Shown one piece after another: positions 34,242-43,511 of a DNA stretch of 64,000 bases (positions are counted from its first letter, which is position 1; every line of letters starts with the position of its first letter). The translations under genes and the position numbers were made by a program. Origin of the DNA: Thermoguttaceae bacterium (GTDB taxonomy: Bacteria > Planctomycetota > Planctomycetia > Pirellulales > Thermoguttaceae). A model generated the notes under the pieces. That model was not told the DNA's origin. It saw nothing but the letters and a program-made list of their open reading frames with translations, and did not search any database. The stretch lies in assembly GCA_017405595.1 (NCBI GenBank), contig JAFRAC010000020.1, forward strand, positions 36,616 to 100,615, written 5' to 3'.

Positions 34242-36434
34242 ATGGGATTTGTGATGAAATTTCGATACTCGGTTTTTAAGGCTGCGCTGCCCGGAGTTTT
34301 GGCCGTGTGGGGGCTGGTCTTGTGTGCGGCGGCGGCGGAAAACGTGCCGGCGGAAATGCCGGAACCGGTAATTCTGTGGGCTTCGTCCCCCGTCGGTCCG
34401 GGCGAGACGATTCTGATTCACGGCGGCGATTTCGGCGATCATCCGCGCCTCGAGATCAAGTCGGCGGAGAATACCGCCTTGCTCGAACCTATTTCGGTTG
34501 CCGAGACGGCGCTCATGTTTCTTTTCCCGGAAGACTGGCAGCCCTGCGAGGTTTCGCTGCGCGTCGTTTCTGACGAAAAAGCAAGCAATACGTACTCAAT
34601 CAATTCCCCCGATATCTGGTGGGTGCAGGGGGATTGGGGAACCGAAGCCTCGCCGGGCGGCTGGGTCCGCCTTTTCGGCCGCTGTATCGAATCGCCTCAG
34701 GGAGAGCCACGGGATTTTTTCCTGACCGACGAATCGGGGAATCCGGCGCCCGGTTTGGAAAGCCAGGAAGAGGTTGACCGCTGGTCCCAGAAAATCGTCC
34801 TTTCTTCCGAGATTGCCGAGGGAACGTATTGCCTGGCGTGGAACGATCCGGTAACCGGCGGGGTCTGCCGGACATCCCCGTTTAAAGTCGCGGTTCACCG
34901 GGATGTCTGGAAAACGGACGTTTTCGACATTACCGAGTTCGGCGCGGTCGCCAACGATCGAAAAGACGATACCGAAGCGATTCTGAAAGCCGCCGAAGCA
35001 CTTCGGAATAACGGCGGAGGGATCCTTTTTGTTCCCCGTGGCCGGTTCTGCATGACCAAGACGATCGTTCTGCCCCCTTATTCGGCACTGCAGGGGATCT
35101 CGCAGGATCTTTCCGAAATCTACTGGCCCGATACTGACGATCCGCCGCAGGCGCTGATCATGGGCGATCACTCTTTCGGTGTCGAAAACATCTTTCTGAC
35201 AAGCGGGTTTCATCGCGACGGCATTTCGGATGCCCTCAGTCCGGAAGAGAACGGGTGGGAGCCCCGCCCGAAAGGGAATGTCACGCTCCGCAACATGACG
35301 ATGCGCCTTCTCTACAGCGAATATGTGAACGACGATCTCGAAAAGGCGAAAAAACGGCTCGAAAAACTCCATTATTACCGGGCGCTTCGGCTTCGCGGCC
35401 TTTTTGTGCGTGTTACAGGCTGCGACATTTACGCGGCTTCGGGGGGCGTCTTTGAATTCTCGGCGCGCTGGAGCGAGGTGGCGAACAACCGTTTTTCCCA
35501 CGCGAACATTATCGGCTGGAACGGATTCCGCGGGCAGCACATGATTTTCGAAAACAATCATCTCGGAGGGGCGAACTGCACCTCGTTTTACGGGATTCCC
35601 GAGATGTCCGAAAATGTTTACTGGGGACACAACTATCACGAAAACTGCTTTGACGGGAACAACCGCGAGACCATCACCGGCGACTGCCGCGACGTTCTCT
35701 ATATCGATACCGCCGAGATCCCCGGGCCGGACAGGCTTGTCCTTGATATGGCGCGGATCCGAAACGACAATTACGCCCAGTGGATGCACCGGGGAGTCGT
35801 TCAGATTTGCGCCGGCCGCGGGGTCGGCCAGTTCCGGCGGATCGTTTCGATGGTTCCGAAAGACGGCAGGCTTTATCTGACGCTCGACCGTCCGTGGGAT
35901 ATTGATCCCGACAGCGGTTCGGTTTTCTATATCGGCACCTGCCGCGGCCGATTTATCTATACCGGGAACGAAGCGAACGATTCGACGGTGGCACTTCAGC
36001 TCTACGGCTCGATGATGGAATCGGTCATTGCCGACAACGTCACCCGCCATACCGGCGGATATCATGCCGACACCATGTTTGGCGAAACGAGCTGGTTTAT
36101 TGAAATACTCAACAACACCGTCGCTTCGGGAACCTATTACCGCGGTCCGTTTAACGAGGTCCCCGCCACCGATGCGCACGTTGCGCTGATTTCCAACGGC
36201 GCGGGGTTTGGCGATTACGATTATCCGCTGATGCGTTCGTCTTTGATCCGGGACTGCAGGCTCTTGGGGAACGCGTTTCTTGAAGTCCGCGGATTCGCTT
36301 CGGATATCGTCGTCGAGAACAATCTGGTACGGGATGCCGATGTCGGTTTAAGTATCACCAACCGTCCGGTGAACGTTTACCGGCGCGGCAACAGGTTCGA
36401 GAATGTCGGCGTCCCTGAGGTTGAGTCGAAATGA
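34242..36434 (+). CDS. Secreted pectate-lyase-superfamily (glycosyl hydrolase 28/55-like) protein
   Basis: 730 residues from ATG 34242 (in-frame ATG 34254 also possible). A signal peptide (VLAVWGLVLCAAAAEN) is followed by an Ig-like/IPT-type domain (PVILWASSPVGPGETILIHG). Then, from about residue 230, comes the pectate_lyase_3 opening FDITEFGAVANDRKDDTEAI, LRNNGGGILFVPRGRFCM. The C-terminal half is a beta-helix (VTGCDIYAASGGVFEFSARW, MIFENNHLGGANC). The Asp-rich GAVANDRKDDT segment is the signature of family 28/55-type folds. The substrate is not readable. It sits between two transport- and glycan-related genes. Confidence 0.8.
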   Translation: MGFVMKFRYSVFKAALPGVLAVWGLVLCAAAAENVPAEMPEPVILWASSPVGPGETILIHGGDFGDHPRLEIKSAENTALLEPISVAETALMFLFPEDWQPCEVSLRVVSDEKASNTYSINSPDIWWVQGDWGTEASPGGWVRLFGRCIESPQGEPRDFFLTDESGNPAPGLESQEEVDRWSQKIVLSSEIAEGTYCLAWNDPVTGGVCRTSPFKVAVHRDVWKTDVFDITEFGAVANDRKDDTEAILKAAEALRNNGGGILFVPRGRFCMTKTIVLPPYSALQGISQDLSEIYWPDTDDPPQALIMGDHSFGVENIFLTSGFHRDGISDALSPEENGWEPRPKGNVTLRNMTMRLLYSEYVNDDLEKAKKRLEKLHYYRALRLRGLFVRVTGCDIYAASGGVFEFSARWSEVANNRFSHANIIGWNGFRGQHMIFENNHLGGANCTSFYGIPEMSENVYWGHNYHENCFDGNNRETITGDCRDVLYIDTAEIPGPDRLVLDMARIRNDNYAQWMHRGVVQICAGRGVGQFRRIVSMVPKDGRLYLTLDRPWDIDPDSGSVFYIGTCRGRFIYTGNEANDSTVALQLYGSMMESVIADNVTRHTGGYHADTMFGETSWFIEILNNTVASGTYYRGPFNEVPATDAHVALISNGAGFGDYDYPLMRSSLIRDCRLLGNAFLEVRGFASDIVVENNLVRDADVGLSITNRPVNVYRRGNRFENVGVPEVESK

Positions 36435-36590
36435 TGTTCAATTACCGGGCTGATTCGGCGCGTTTCCGGGTGTTTGATTCCGGACGAGCCGCGTTTTTCG
36501 AAAGGGGGTCTTCGGCGGGCACTTTCTTTTTGTTCCCGCACGAGAGGTTTGCCGCCCGTTACTCCTGGATCCACACTTGAGAGATTTTTT

Positions 36591-39125
36591 ATGCGCCTTT
36601 TAGCACGTCTTCTTTCCCTTGCGTTTTTTGCACTCGGTTTTGTTCCACGCCTTGCCGCGCTGGACGCCGTTGCCGTTGACCGGGACGGGGCCTTGTCGGC
36701 ATTTCTCAAAGACCGGACCGGAGCGTTTGTCGGTTCGGTTGACGGCGTGCTGGTGGCGGCCGGCGGTCTTCAGCAGGAGGAACCCGCCTCGGCTCCCATC
36801 TATGTTTTGGAGAAAGAGGGCGACGCCGTTTCGGTTTCCTCAATCACCGAATCGGGTCTTCCGGAAAGGCTCTCTTTCGGAGCCTCGGTTTCGACCGATC
36901 ACGCGTTCTTCCTGATCGGCGGGGTTGCGGGTGCGGATCTTGTCCCCTCTTCCCGCTGTTATAAGATCACACGGGAGAAGAAGGAGCGGCGCGGTCTTGT
37001 TGTCGAGGAATTTTCGCCGCTTCCAACCCCCCTTGCCGGCGCGGCCGCAGGTTGTTGGGGCGGGACACTCTATGTTGCCGGAGCCGATCAGCAGGGGGCG
37101 CCCCGATTTCTGAAATGCGATACCGAAGCGCCCGCCCCTATTTGGGAAGAGCTGGAACCCTATCCGGGACCGGGCCGTGTTTTTGCGCCGGGGCTGGTTC
37201 AGAATATTTCGGCGGGGAAAGGCTTTTTCCTTTTCGGCGGGATTCCCGCTCCCCAGCGGCAATCCATCGGTGAACCGCCCGCCGACTTTTTCCTTTTCAG
37301 CGGTTCGGCCCCCAAGCCGCTTGAGAGCGCGCTCCTCTATGATTTCCAAACGAAATCGTGGCGGGAACTCGAAAATGCCGATGGGCTGCCGTTTACCGTA
37401 ACCGGAGGTTCGGCTCTGGCGAGCGGTACGATTCATATTGTCTTTCCGGGTGTCGGCGGTATCCTTCCGGCGAACGCGGCCGTGCCCGCTTCGGGCGAGG
37501 TGCGCGTCTACAACACCATTACCAACAAATTCTTTTCACTGGGCGAGCTGGCTTCATCTCCCGCCGGGGAAGGGACCTTTTGGAACGGTCATGCGGTTCT
37601 CCCCTTAGCCGGTTCAGAGCAGACGGATTTCTACTCGCTGACCCTCGAAGAGAAAACGAACCGGCTCAGCCGTCTGAATCAGGCGATTATTGCCGCGTAT
37701 TTCCTCTTTTTGATTGCCGCAAGCCTCTACTTTCTGAGCCGTATGCGGGGAACCGACGACTTTTTCCGCGGGGGATGCCGTATTCCGTGGTGGGCGCTCG
37801 GCATCAGTATCTACGGAACGATTACCAGCGCGATCACCTATATCACGGTTCCCGCCAAGAGTTTTATGACCAACTGGTGTTATTTTCTTTTGACGGTCGG
37901 TCCGTTTTTGGCGGTTCCCCTTTTGATTTGGTTCTACATTCCGAAGATCAGCAAGTTCAACTTCACCAGCGCGTACGAGTATCTGGAATACCGGTTCAAC
38001 TTCTTCGTGCGTCTTCTGGGGAGTGTCATTTTCATCGTCTTCCAGGTGATGCGGATCGCCATCCTCCTCTTTTTGCCGTCGATCGCGCTTAACGCGATTA
38101 CCGGTATCGACATCAAAACGTGCATTCTTGGGGTCGGGATCGCCGGGGTCTTTTGCACACTCCTCGGCGGACTCGAGATTGTGGTCTGGATCGAGGTGAT
38201 TCAAATTATCACCCTGCTGATCGGGTTTGTTCTGACCCTGATCGTGATTGTGTGGCGGTTCGACGGGTCTCTCTTCGACATGCTCCGAATTGCCTACGCC
38301 GACGGGAAGCTTCATCTTTACGACGCCGCGCCCGACTTCCATCTGCCGACGCTTTGGGTTGTTTTGATCGCCTCCTTCTTCCTCTACATTATCCCCTATG
38401 CCTCGGATCAGACGATTCTCCAGCGGTATTTTGCCGGGAAGGACAACAACGCCCGCAGCCGCGGCGTCTGGATCAGTTTGGGTCTGATGGTTCCGAACCT
38501 GGTCCTCCTTTTCCTGGCGGGAACGCTTTTTTACGTGTTCTATAAGGAGAATCCCAAAGAGCTTCTCGTGACGATGAACAACAACGATTCGCTGATGCCG
38601 TGGTTCTTCGTCAGCCAGCTGCCGAACGGGCTTTCGGGCTGTCTCCTTCTGGCCCTCTTCACCTCGGCCATGTCGAGCGTCAGTTCCGGCATCAATGCCA
38701 TTTCGGCGACCTATACCATCGATTTCCACGAACGGATTTTCCATTTTTCACGCCAGCACGCACTGGGAACGGCGCGCACGGTCACGGTTGTTTCGGGAAT
38801 GTGCGGCATCCTTTTCGCACTGGCGATGGCGACCTGGGATATCGCTTCGCTCTGGGATCAGTATAACATGTTTATCGGGCTGGTTTCGAGCAGTCTGGCG
38901 GGAATCTTCTTCCTTGGCGTGTTTTGTAAGCGCGCGAACACTCCCGGCACCCTGATCGGACTGGTTGTCAGCTGCGTTCTGCAGTTCTATCTTGTTAAGC
39001 ATCAGGTGGTCCATCTCCTCCTCTATTCCGGGATCGGAGTGGTCACAACCTATCTGGTCGGATGGATCGCCAGTTATCCGTTTCCGGCAAAAGTCCTTTC
39101 CGATCCGTCCGTCGGAGAGGGGTAA
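36591..39125 (+). CDS. Kelch (NanM-like, permuted mutarotase) domain fused to SSS symporter
   Basis: 844 residues from ATG 36591. A signal-peptide-like N-terminus (LLSLAFFALGFVPRLAAL) leads into a kelch beta-propeller (about 30-385; HAFFLIGGVAG, GKGFFLFGGIP, LYDFQTKSWRELENADGLPF, GSALASGTIHIVFPGVGG). Next come about 12 or more membrane helices of an SSS transporter (about 395-840; SAITYITVPAKSFMTNW, YEYLEYRFNFFVRLLGS, LFTSAMSSVSSGINAISATY). The family of cyclically permuted NanM-like mutarotases is known to occur fused to SSS transporters. By that analogy the propeller would equilibrate sialic-acid anomers at the outer face and the carrier would import the sugar with sodium. The substrate is inferred. 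Confidence 0.85.
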   Translation: MRLLARLLSLAFFALGFVPRLAALDAVAVDRDGALSAFLKDRTGAFVGSVDGVLVAAGGLQQEEPASAPIYVLEKEGDAVSVSSITESGLPERLSFGASVSTDHAFFLIGGVAGADLVPSSRCYKITREKKERRGLVVEEFSPLPTPLAGAAAGCWGGTLYVAGADQQGAPRFLKCDTEAPAPIWEELEPYPGPGRVFAPGLVQNISAGKGFFLFGGIPAPQRQSIGEPPADFFLFSGSAPKPLESALLYDFQTKSWRELENADGLPFTVTGGSALASGTIHIVFPGVGGILPANAAVPASGEVRVYNTITNKFFSLGELASSPAGEGTFWNGHAVLPLAGSEQTDFYSLTLEEKTNRLSRLNQAIIAAYFLFLIAASLYFLSRMRGTDDFFRGGCRIPWWALGISIYGTITSAITYITVPAKSFMTNWCYFLLTVGPFLAVPLLIWFYIPKISKFNFTSAYEYLEYRFNFFVRLLGSVIFIVFQVMRIAILLFLPSIALNAITGIDIKTCILGVGIAGVFCTLLGGLEIVVWIEVIQIITLLIGFVLTLIVIVWRFDGSLFDMLRIAYADGKLHLYDAAPDFHLPTLWVVLIASFFLYIIPYASDQTILQRYFAGKDNNARSRGVWISLGLMVPNLVLLFLAGTLFYVFYKENPKELLVTMNNNDSLMPWFFVSQLPNGLSGCLLLALFTSAMSSVSSGINAISATYTIDFHERIFHFSRQHALGTARTVTVVSGMCGILFALAMATWDIASLWDQYNMFIGLVSSSLAGIFFLGVFCKRANTPGTLIGLVVSCVLQFYLVKHQVVHLLLYSGIGVVTTYLVGWIASYPFPAKVLSDPSVGEG

Positions 39126-39208
39126 GCGGTTTCCTCCCCCCGGAGATAATGTGAAATACACGTATATGAAGTCATAGAAAACAACGCCCGTAAAGGAAAG
39201 GTTCGACA

Positions 39209-40156
39209 ATGAGCAGTTTAGTCAAAGACCCGAACAACATTCGCCTCGGCATGATCGGCATGACGGAAGGGAACGGCCATCCCTATTCGTGGAGCGCGAT
39301 CTACAACAATTACAATAAAGAGCGGATGACAAACGAGTGTCCGTTTCCCGGGATTCCCGCTTACCTGAACAAGGTCCCTTCGGACGAAATCGGGATCCCC
39401 GGCGCGAAAGTCACCCACGTCTATTGCGACAACCGGTCGGATGCCGAACATGTTTCGGCGCTTTCACTGGTTCCGAACGTGGTCGACCGGCCGGAAGAGA
39501 TGCTTGGTGAAGTCGATGCCGTCATTATCGGAACGGATATCGGGGGCCAGCACGTTGACCGCGCCCGATTCTTTATTGAAAACGGCGTTCCGCTTTTGAT
39601 CGATAAGCCGCTCTGCGATTCCCAGGCCGATCTCGAACAGTTTATTGCCTGGGATCGCGCGGGCGCGAAGTTCATTTCGGCCAGTTCGATGCGGTTCGGC
39701 AAGGAATTTAAGCCGTATCATCAGAATTATCATGAGCTGGGTGAAATGCGTTACGTGACCATGACGATGCCCAAAAAATGGGAAACGTACGGAATTCACG
39801 CTTTGGAAACGATCTATCCGATTCTCGGGCCCGGATTTGTGTCCGTTGAAAATATCGATCCGCAGCCGGGGAAAAACCTGGTGCACCTGGTCCATTCGTG
39901 CGGCGCCGATGTGCTGATCGCCAACCGCAAAGATATTTTCTGGAGCCGCCTGATGCTTGTCGGCAACGCCGGGGAAGCTGAAATCAAGTTCCAGGACAGT
40001 TACAATTCGTTCCGCGATCTGCAGTGTACGTTTATCGAATACCTGCGGACAGGCGTTCGTCCGATTCCGTTTGAAGAGACCATTGAGCTGATGAAGCTGG
40101 TGATCGCCGGAATCGAGAGCGGCCGGCGGGGCGGTGAACGGATCGCGGTCAGCTGA
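39209..40156 (+). CDS. Gfo/Idh/MocA-family oxidoreductase
   Basis: 315 residues, ATG 39209 with AAGGAAAGG upstream. It starts with a Rossmann strand (IRLGMIGMTEGNGHP), though the usual GxGxxG is altered to GMTEGNG, then VDAVIIGTDIGGQHVDRARF and the family's EKP-type motif as LLIDKPLCDS. The C-terminal alpha/beta domain has IHALETIYPILG. Members oxidise or reduce sugars with NAD(P). It lies 84 bases after the kelch-SSS fusion, consistent with handling the imported sugar. The altered dinucleotide loop leaves the cofactor uncertain. Confidence 0.75.
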   Translation: MSSLVKDPNNIRLGMIGMTEGNGHPYSWSAIYNNYNKERMTNECPFPGIPAYLNKVPSDEIGIPGAKVTHVYCDNRSDAEHVSALSLVPNVVDRPEEMLGEVDAVIIGTDIGGQHVDRARFFIENGVPLLIDKPLCDSQADLEQFIAWDRAGAKFISASSMRFGKEFKPYHQNYHELGEMRYVTMTMPKKWETYGIHALETIYPILGPGFVSVENIDPQPGKNLVHLVHSCGADVLIANRKDIFWSRLMLVGNAGEAEIKFQDSYNSFRDLQCTFIEYLRTGVRPIPFEETIELMKLVIAGIESGRRGGERIAVS

Positions 40157-40165
40157 TTCGCCGGT

Positions 40166-40933
40166 TCAGCTTTGGGTCGGAGCGTTTTGCGCGGCCGGGC
40201 GGGGTTTCGCAAAATAGAGAATGCCGTTTTTCGGACCGGCCTGCATGTTGCACGCCCCGTCGATCCGGTAACCTTTTTCGGCCCAGTCTTCGGCATCGGC
40301 GGTCAGCCGGTTGAGCAGAATTTCGAGTTTTCGGCAGTAGTGTTCGATTCCGGACTTTGGCAGGTCGGGGGGGATGAATATTTCGGGACTTGAGATTGTC
40401 CGGGCGCGGGAATAGGGGCGCGGAACAGCGAAATGGTCCCAAGTCGAAAGACGCCAGGGACGGTCGTAGCCGATGCCGACGGCGATGATGGGAATTTGCA
40501 GTTTTGACGCCAGGTAGACCGAACCGGGCGCCATTTTACGCCGGGGACCGCGCGGCCCGTCGGGGGTGATGGTCAGGTGCCGGTGTTCCTTTTCCTGACG
40601 TATCATTCCGAGAATCGCTTCGGCGCCGCCGCGCCGTGTCGAGCCGCGTACCGTGCCGAATCCGGTAAGGTGTGCGGCCTTCTCCAGAATATCGGCGTCA
40701 CGGTGTTTCGACAGGAGCATCGACAGGCGGCAGTGATGGCGCTGGTGGATGTAGAAGGGGATATACTCGTGCCAGAAAATGTAGAGCCGTTCGCGCCGGT
40801 CATCCGGAAACGCCGGATCGACGCTTGAATCGTAATATGCGACTTGATAGTCGAGCGTCCCCATCCAGAAGCTGTTGATATCCCGCCCGCAAACTCCCAG
40901 AGCTCTCAGCAGAAAATCGGGCATTTTTCCCAT
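40166..40933 (-). CDS. Lysophospholipid acyltransferase-like protein (DUF374 type)
   Basis: 255 residues. Motifs of the DUF374 acyltransferase group: YIFWHEYIPFYIHQRHH, LLSKHRDADILEKAAHLTGF, GTVRGSTRRGGAEAI and LTITPDGPRGPRRKMAPGSVYLA, in place of the HX4D of classical PlsC enzymes. Members are thought to acylate lipid A or Kdo-linked lipids. It is the third gene of a minus-strand operon with metK and a membrane protein (13-base gap). Confidence 0.8.
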   Translation of the reverse strand: MGKMPDFLLRALGVCGRDINSFWMGTLDYQVAYYDSSVDPAFPDDRRERLYIFWHEYIPFYIHQRHHCRLSMLLSKHRDADILEKAAHLTGFGTVRGSTRRGGAEAILGMIRQEKEHRHLTITPDGPRGPRRKMAPGSVYLASKLQIPIIAVGIGYDRPWRLSTWDHFAVPRPYSRARTISSPEIFIPPDLPKSGIEHYCRKLEILLNRLTADAEDWAEKGYRIDGACNMQAGPKNGILYFAKPRPAAQNAPTQS

Positions 40934-40946
40934 TGGCCGGCTCCGC

Positions 40947-41966
40947 TTAACCTTGTTCGGAATGGGGCGCGGTTTCGTCGGCGAAAAAACAGATGCGTAC
41001 CGACCGGTCGACCTGCTCGCCGTCCTGTTCTTCCCCCGCGAACGGAGCTATGTATTTCGGCAAAGCGCGTTTGATTTCGATTCGCGCGCCGAACGGTTCG
41101 GTCATTGTGGGGGTGATTTGGACCTCGACCCCTTCCAGCTGGATCAGCTGCAAATGCGGGCGGGATTTGAATGGGGGGCAGAACGCGAGATGGCAGACCG
41201 ATACCGTTTCGCCGCGGGAAAAGGGGACACGAAACCATCCCTCGACACGCTGAGAGCCGTCGGGGTTCAGACAGCGGTTTTGCGTGACCAGAAGATCTTC
41301 GGGCGGCGGGACTTCGGCTTCTTCTTCGATCTCCTCTTCATCTCCGCGGTAGAGATCTTCGTCGGGACTGAGTTTGATGACTTCATCGACGGCAAAGGGC
41401 GCGGCCTGTTCCGGAAAGGTTCCGGCGGAGGGGGTCACAACACCTGTTTCGGTGTACGGTTCGGCCGGCGCATCGTGCCGATCCGGAGAAGGGGGAGAGC
41501 TGTTTTGAGGGGCATGAACCCGAAGGAAATGGCCGGCCGCCTCGCCGACTGAGGGAGCGTAACGCCCGACGGTTAGTTCCAGAAGGAAGAGGGAAAGAAC
41601 GGTCCCCGCCGTTACCCACGACATATTCCAGCCCAGAAGAAGTACCGAAACCAGAAGGTTCGGAAGGGAGAGCAAAAAAGAACTCTCTTTCTGATCGGTT
41701 TCATCGAGCCAGAACGGGTAACACTTCCATTCGGATAGAGCCGAGTGAAAGAAATGGGCGCCGAACGAGCAGAACGAAAGAAAAAACACGATTCCGAAAA
41801 GAGGAAAGACAACCGAAGCGTTCCGGCTGAAATGACCAAGGCGCAGCAGAAGAAGGGCAAAGGTCAGCCAGAGAAAACCGGCAAAAAAAAGGCTCATTCC
41901 GGTCAGGACCCAGCTGACCGGATCGGAGTCTTGATAGGCGTTTGTGAAACCTTTGCTGCGGAGCAT
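40947..41966 (-). CDS. Membrane protein of unknown function
   Basis: 339 residues, not recognised. Seen: four hydrophobic segments in the first 150 residues (PVSWVLTGMSLFFAGFLWLTF; VVFPLFGIVFFLSFCSFGAH; LPNLLVSVLLLGWNMSWV; TAGTVLSLFLLELTVG), a Pro/Ser-rich stretch, a very acidic linker (YRGDEEEIEEEAEV, near 230), then a C-terminal beta-rich domain (VEGWFRVPFSRGETVSVCHL, IEIKRALPKYIAPFAGEE). It begins nine bases after the metK stop and ends 13 bases before the acyltransferase gene, so all three are likely cotranscribed. Confidence 0.7.
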   Translation of the reverse strand: MLRSKGFTNAYQDSDPVSWVLTGMSLFFAGFLWLTFALLLLRLGHFSRNASVVFPLFGIVFFLSFCSFGAHFFHSALSEWKCYPFWLDETDQKESSFLLSLPNLLVSVLLLGWNMSWVTAGTVLSLFLLELTVGRYAPSVGEAAGHFLRVHAPQNSSPPSPDRHDAPAEPYTETGVVTPSAGTFPEQAAPFAVDEVIKLSPDEDLYRGDEEEIEEEAEVPPPEDLLVTQNRCLNPDGSQRVEGWFRVPFSRGETVSVCHLAFCPPFKSRPHLQLIQLEGVEVQITPTMTEPFGARIEIKRALPKYIAPFAGEEQDGEQVDRSVRICFFADETAPHSEQG

Positions 41967-41975
41967 GGAACGAAT

Positions 41976-43127
41976 TTAGAGACCGGATTCGCGCCGAAGC
42001 GTTTCGGCAAGGTTTGTTTGTTCCCAGGTGAAATCGGGATCATTCCGGCCGAAATGGCCGCCGCTGCTCGTTTTCGCATAAATCGGACGGCGGAGATTGA
42101 GGGTATCGATGATCCCCGCCGGGGTCATATCGAAGTGACGCTTAACCAATTCGATCAATTCTTCTTCGGGGATTTTGGCGCTTCCCGCGGTGTTGAGTGA
42201 AACACTGACCGGCTTGTCGACCCCGATCGCGTAAGCGAGCTGAACTTCGCATTCGTCGGCGAGACCGGCGGCCACGAGATTTTTCGCGATGTAGCGAGCC
42301 ATATACGCCGCGCTGCGGTCGACCTTGGTCGGGTCTTTTCCGGAAAACGCGCCGCCGCCGTGATGGGCCCAGCCGCCGTAGGTGTCGACGATGACCTTGC
42401 GGCCGGTCAGACCGCAGTCGCCGTTCGGGCCGCCGGTAACAAACCGGCCTGTCGGGTTAATCCAGTACTTCGGCGTACCCTTGACAAGGGCGGGGGGGAG
42501 GAGCGGCTCGACAATCTCTTCGATGACTCGTTTTCGGATTTCGTCTTGGGAAACATGATCGTGGTGCTGAGTCGAGACGACGACAGTATCGATGCGGACA
42601 GGAGTGTTGCCGTCGTATTCGACGGTGACCTGACTTTTGCTGTCGGGCCGAAGCCAGCCGATCTGCCCGCTGAAACGGGCTTCGGTAAGCCGGTTGGTGA
42701 TCTTATGGGCCAGGGCGATCGGCAGAGGCATCAGTTCCGGAGTCTGGTTGCAGGCGTAGCCGAACATGAGACCCTGGTCCCCGGCACCGATCGAGGATTC
42801 CCGATTGACCCCTTGCGCGATATCGGGACTTTGCTCGTCTAAGAGAACGCGTACCTTGCACGTGTCGGCATCGATGCCCCAGGCTTCGTCGCGGTAACCG
42901 ATTTCGCGGATTGCCCGGCGGACAACCGACTCGCAATCAACGGAAGCCTGAGATGCGATTTCGCCGGCGATAACCGCCAGACCGGTCGTAACCAATGTCT
43001 CACAAGCAACGTGGCTGTTGGGGTCTTGTGCCAGGAATGCGTCGAGTATCGAGTCGGAAATCCGGTCGGCGACTTTGTCGGGGTGCCCCATACTGACAGC
43101 TTCGCTTGTGAACAATCGCGTTGACAA
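41976..43127 (-). CDS. metK: S-adenosylmethionine synthetase
   Basis: 383 residues from a TTG start at 43127, chosen because the product then begins [18 protein letters not shown] as in all MetK proteins and AAGGAG lies six bases upstream. The frame is open further upstream but without family similarity. Motifs: [52 protein letters not shown] and [20 protein letters not shown]. It makes SAM from methionine and ATP in the cytoplasm. First gene of an operon with the membrane protein and the acyltransferase. The leader from the predicted promoter is about 150 bases, but no known SAM riboswitch class was recognised in it. Confidence 0.97.
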   Translation of the reverse strand: MSTRLFTSEAVSMGHPDKVADRISDSILDAFLAQDPNSHVACETLVTTGLAVIAGEIASQASVDCESVVRRAIREIGYRDEAWGIDADTCKVRVLLDEQSPDIAQGVNRESSIGAGDQGLMFGYACNQTPELMPLPIALAHKITNRLTEARFSGQIGWLRPDSKSQVTVEYDGNTPVRIDTVVVSTQHHDHVSQDEIRKRVIEEIVEPLLPPALVKGTPKYWINPTGRFVTGGPNGDCGLTGRKVIVDTYGGWAHHGGGAFSGKDPTKVDRSAAYMARYIAKNLVAAGLADECEVQLAYAIGVDKPVSVSLNTAGSAKIPEEELIELVKRHFDMTPAGIIDTLNLRRPIYAKTSSGGHFGRNDPDFTWEQTNLAETLRRESGL

Positions 43128-43281
43128 TTTGATCTCCTTTTTGTTCGAAACGATGAAGCGGCTTTTGAAGCGCTTATCGGTTTGCTGTTTTCCTTCCTTT
43201 TCCCGCAAACACGCCGCTGCCGGGAGCTTCGATGGGATTGTCTTTATCGATGCCGGCTGAGCGAACGGAGAGGATACGCCC

Positions 43282-43310
43282 ATTCTATATGATTTCGGAA
43301 CCATTAACAA
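43282..43310 (-). promoter_or_regulatory. Candidate promoter of metK operon
   Basis: On the minus strand TTGTTA (43305-43310), a 17-base spacer and TAGAAT (43282-43287). The implied leader before the TTG start is about 150 bases. Confidence 0.5.
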
Positions 43311-43382
43311 GGGTTAGTTCCGGTTGTAACGATTAACAAGGAGGAAAAGGCCGCAGAAAATACGGAAATTGTAAAATCTTTG

Positions 43383-43411
43383 TTGATTAAAAGGAACGTG
43401 ACGCGTATAAT
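43383..43411 (+). promoter_or_regulatory. Candidate promoter of the PAS/GAF/receiver gene
   Basis: TTGATT (43383-43388), a 17-base spacer and a perfect TATAAT (43406-43411). The leader to ATG 43512 is about 95 bases. Confidence 0.55.
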
Positions 43412-43511
43412 GATAACCGCCAGGGAGGGATGGATTATTGATTCGGGTTTCGGTGCGCGGAGGGGTCCGGGCGCGGCCCTAAATTTTTCATCTTCTTTCG
43501 GCAGGTGCTCT

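Noticed and set aside
43128..43275. SAM riboswitch in the metK leader
   Set aside because: No SAM-I, SAM-II or SAM/SAH consensus segments could be found by eye; kept only as a low-interest open point.
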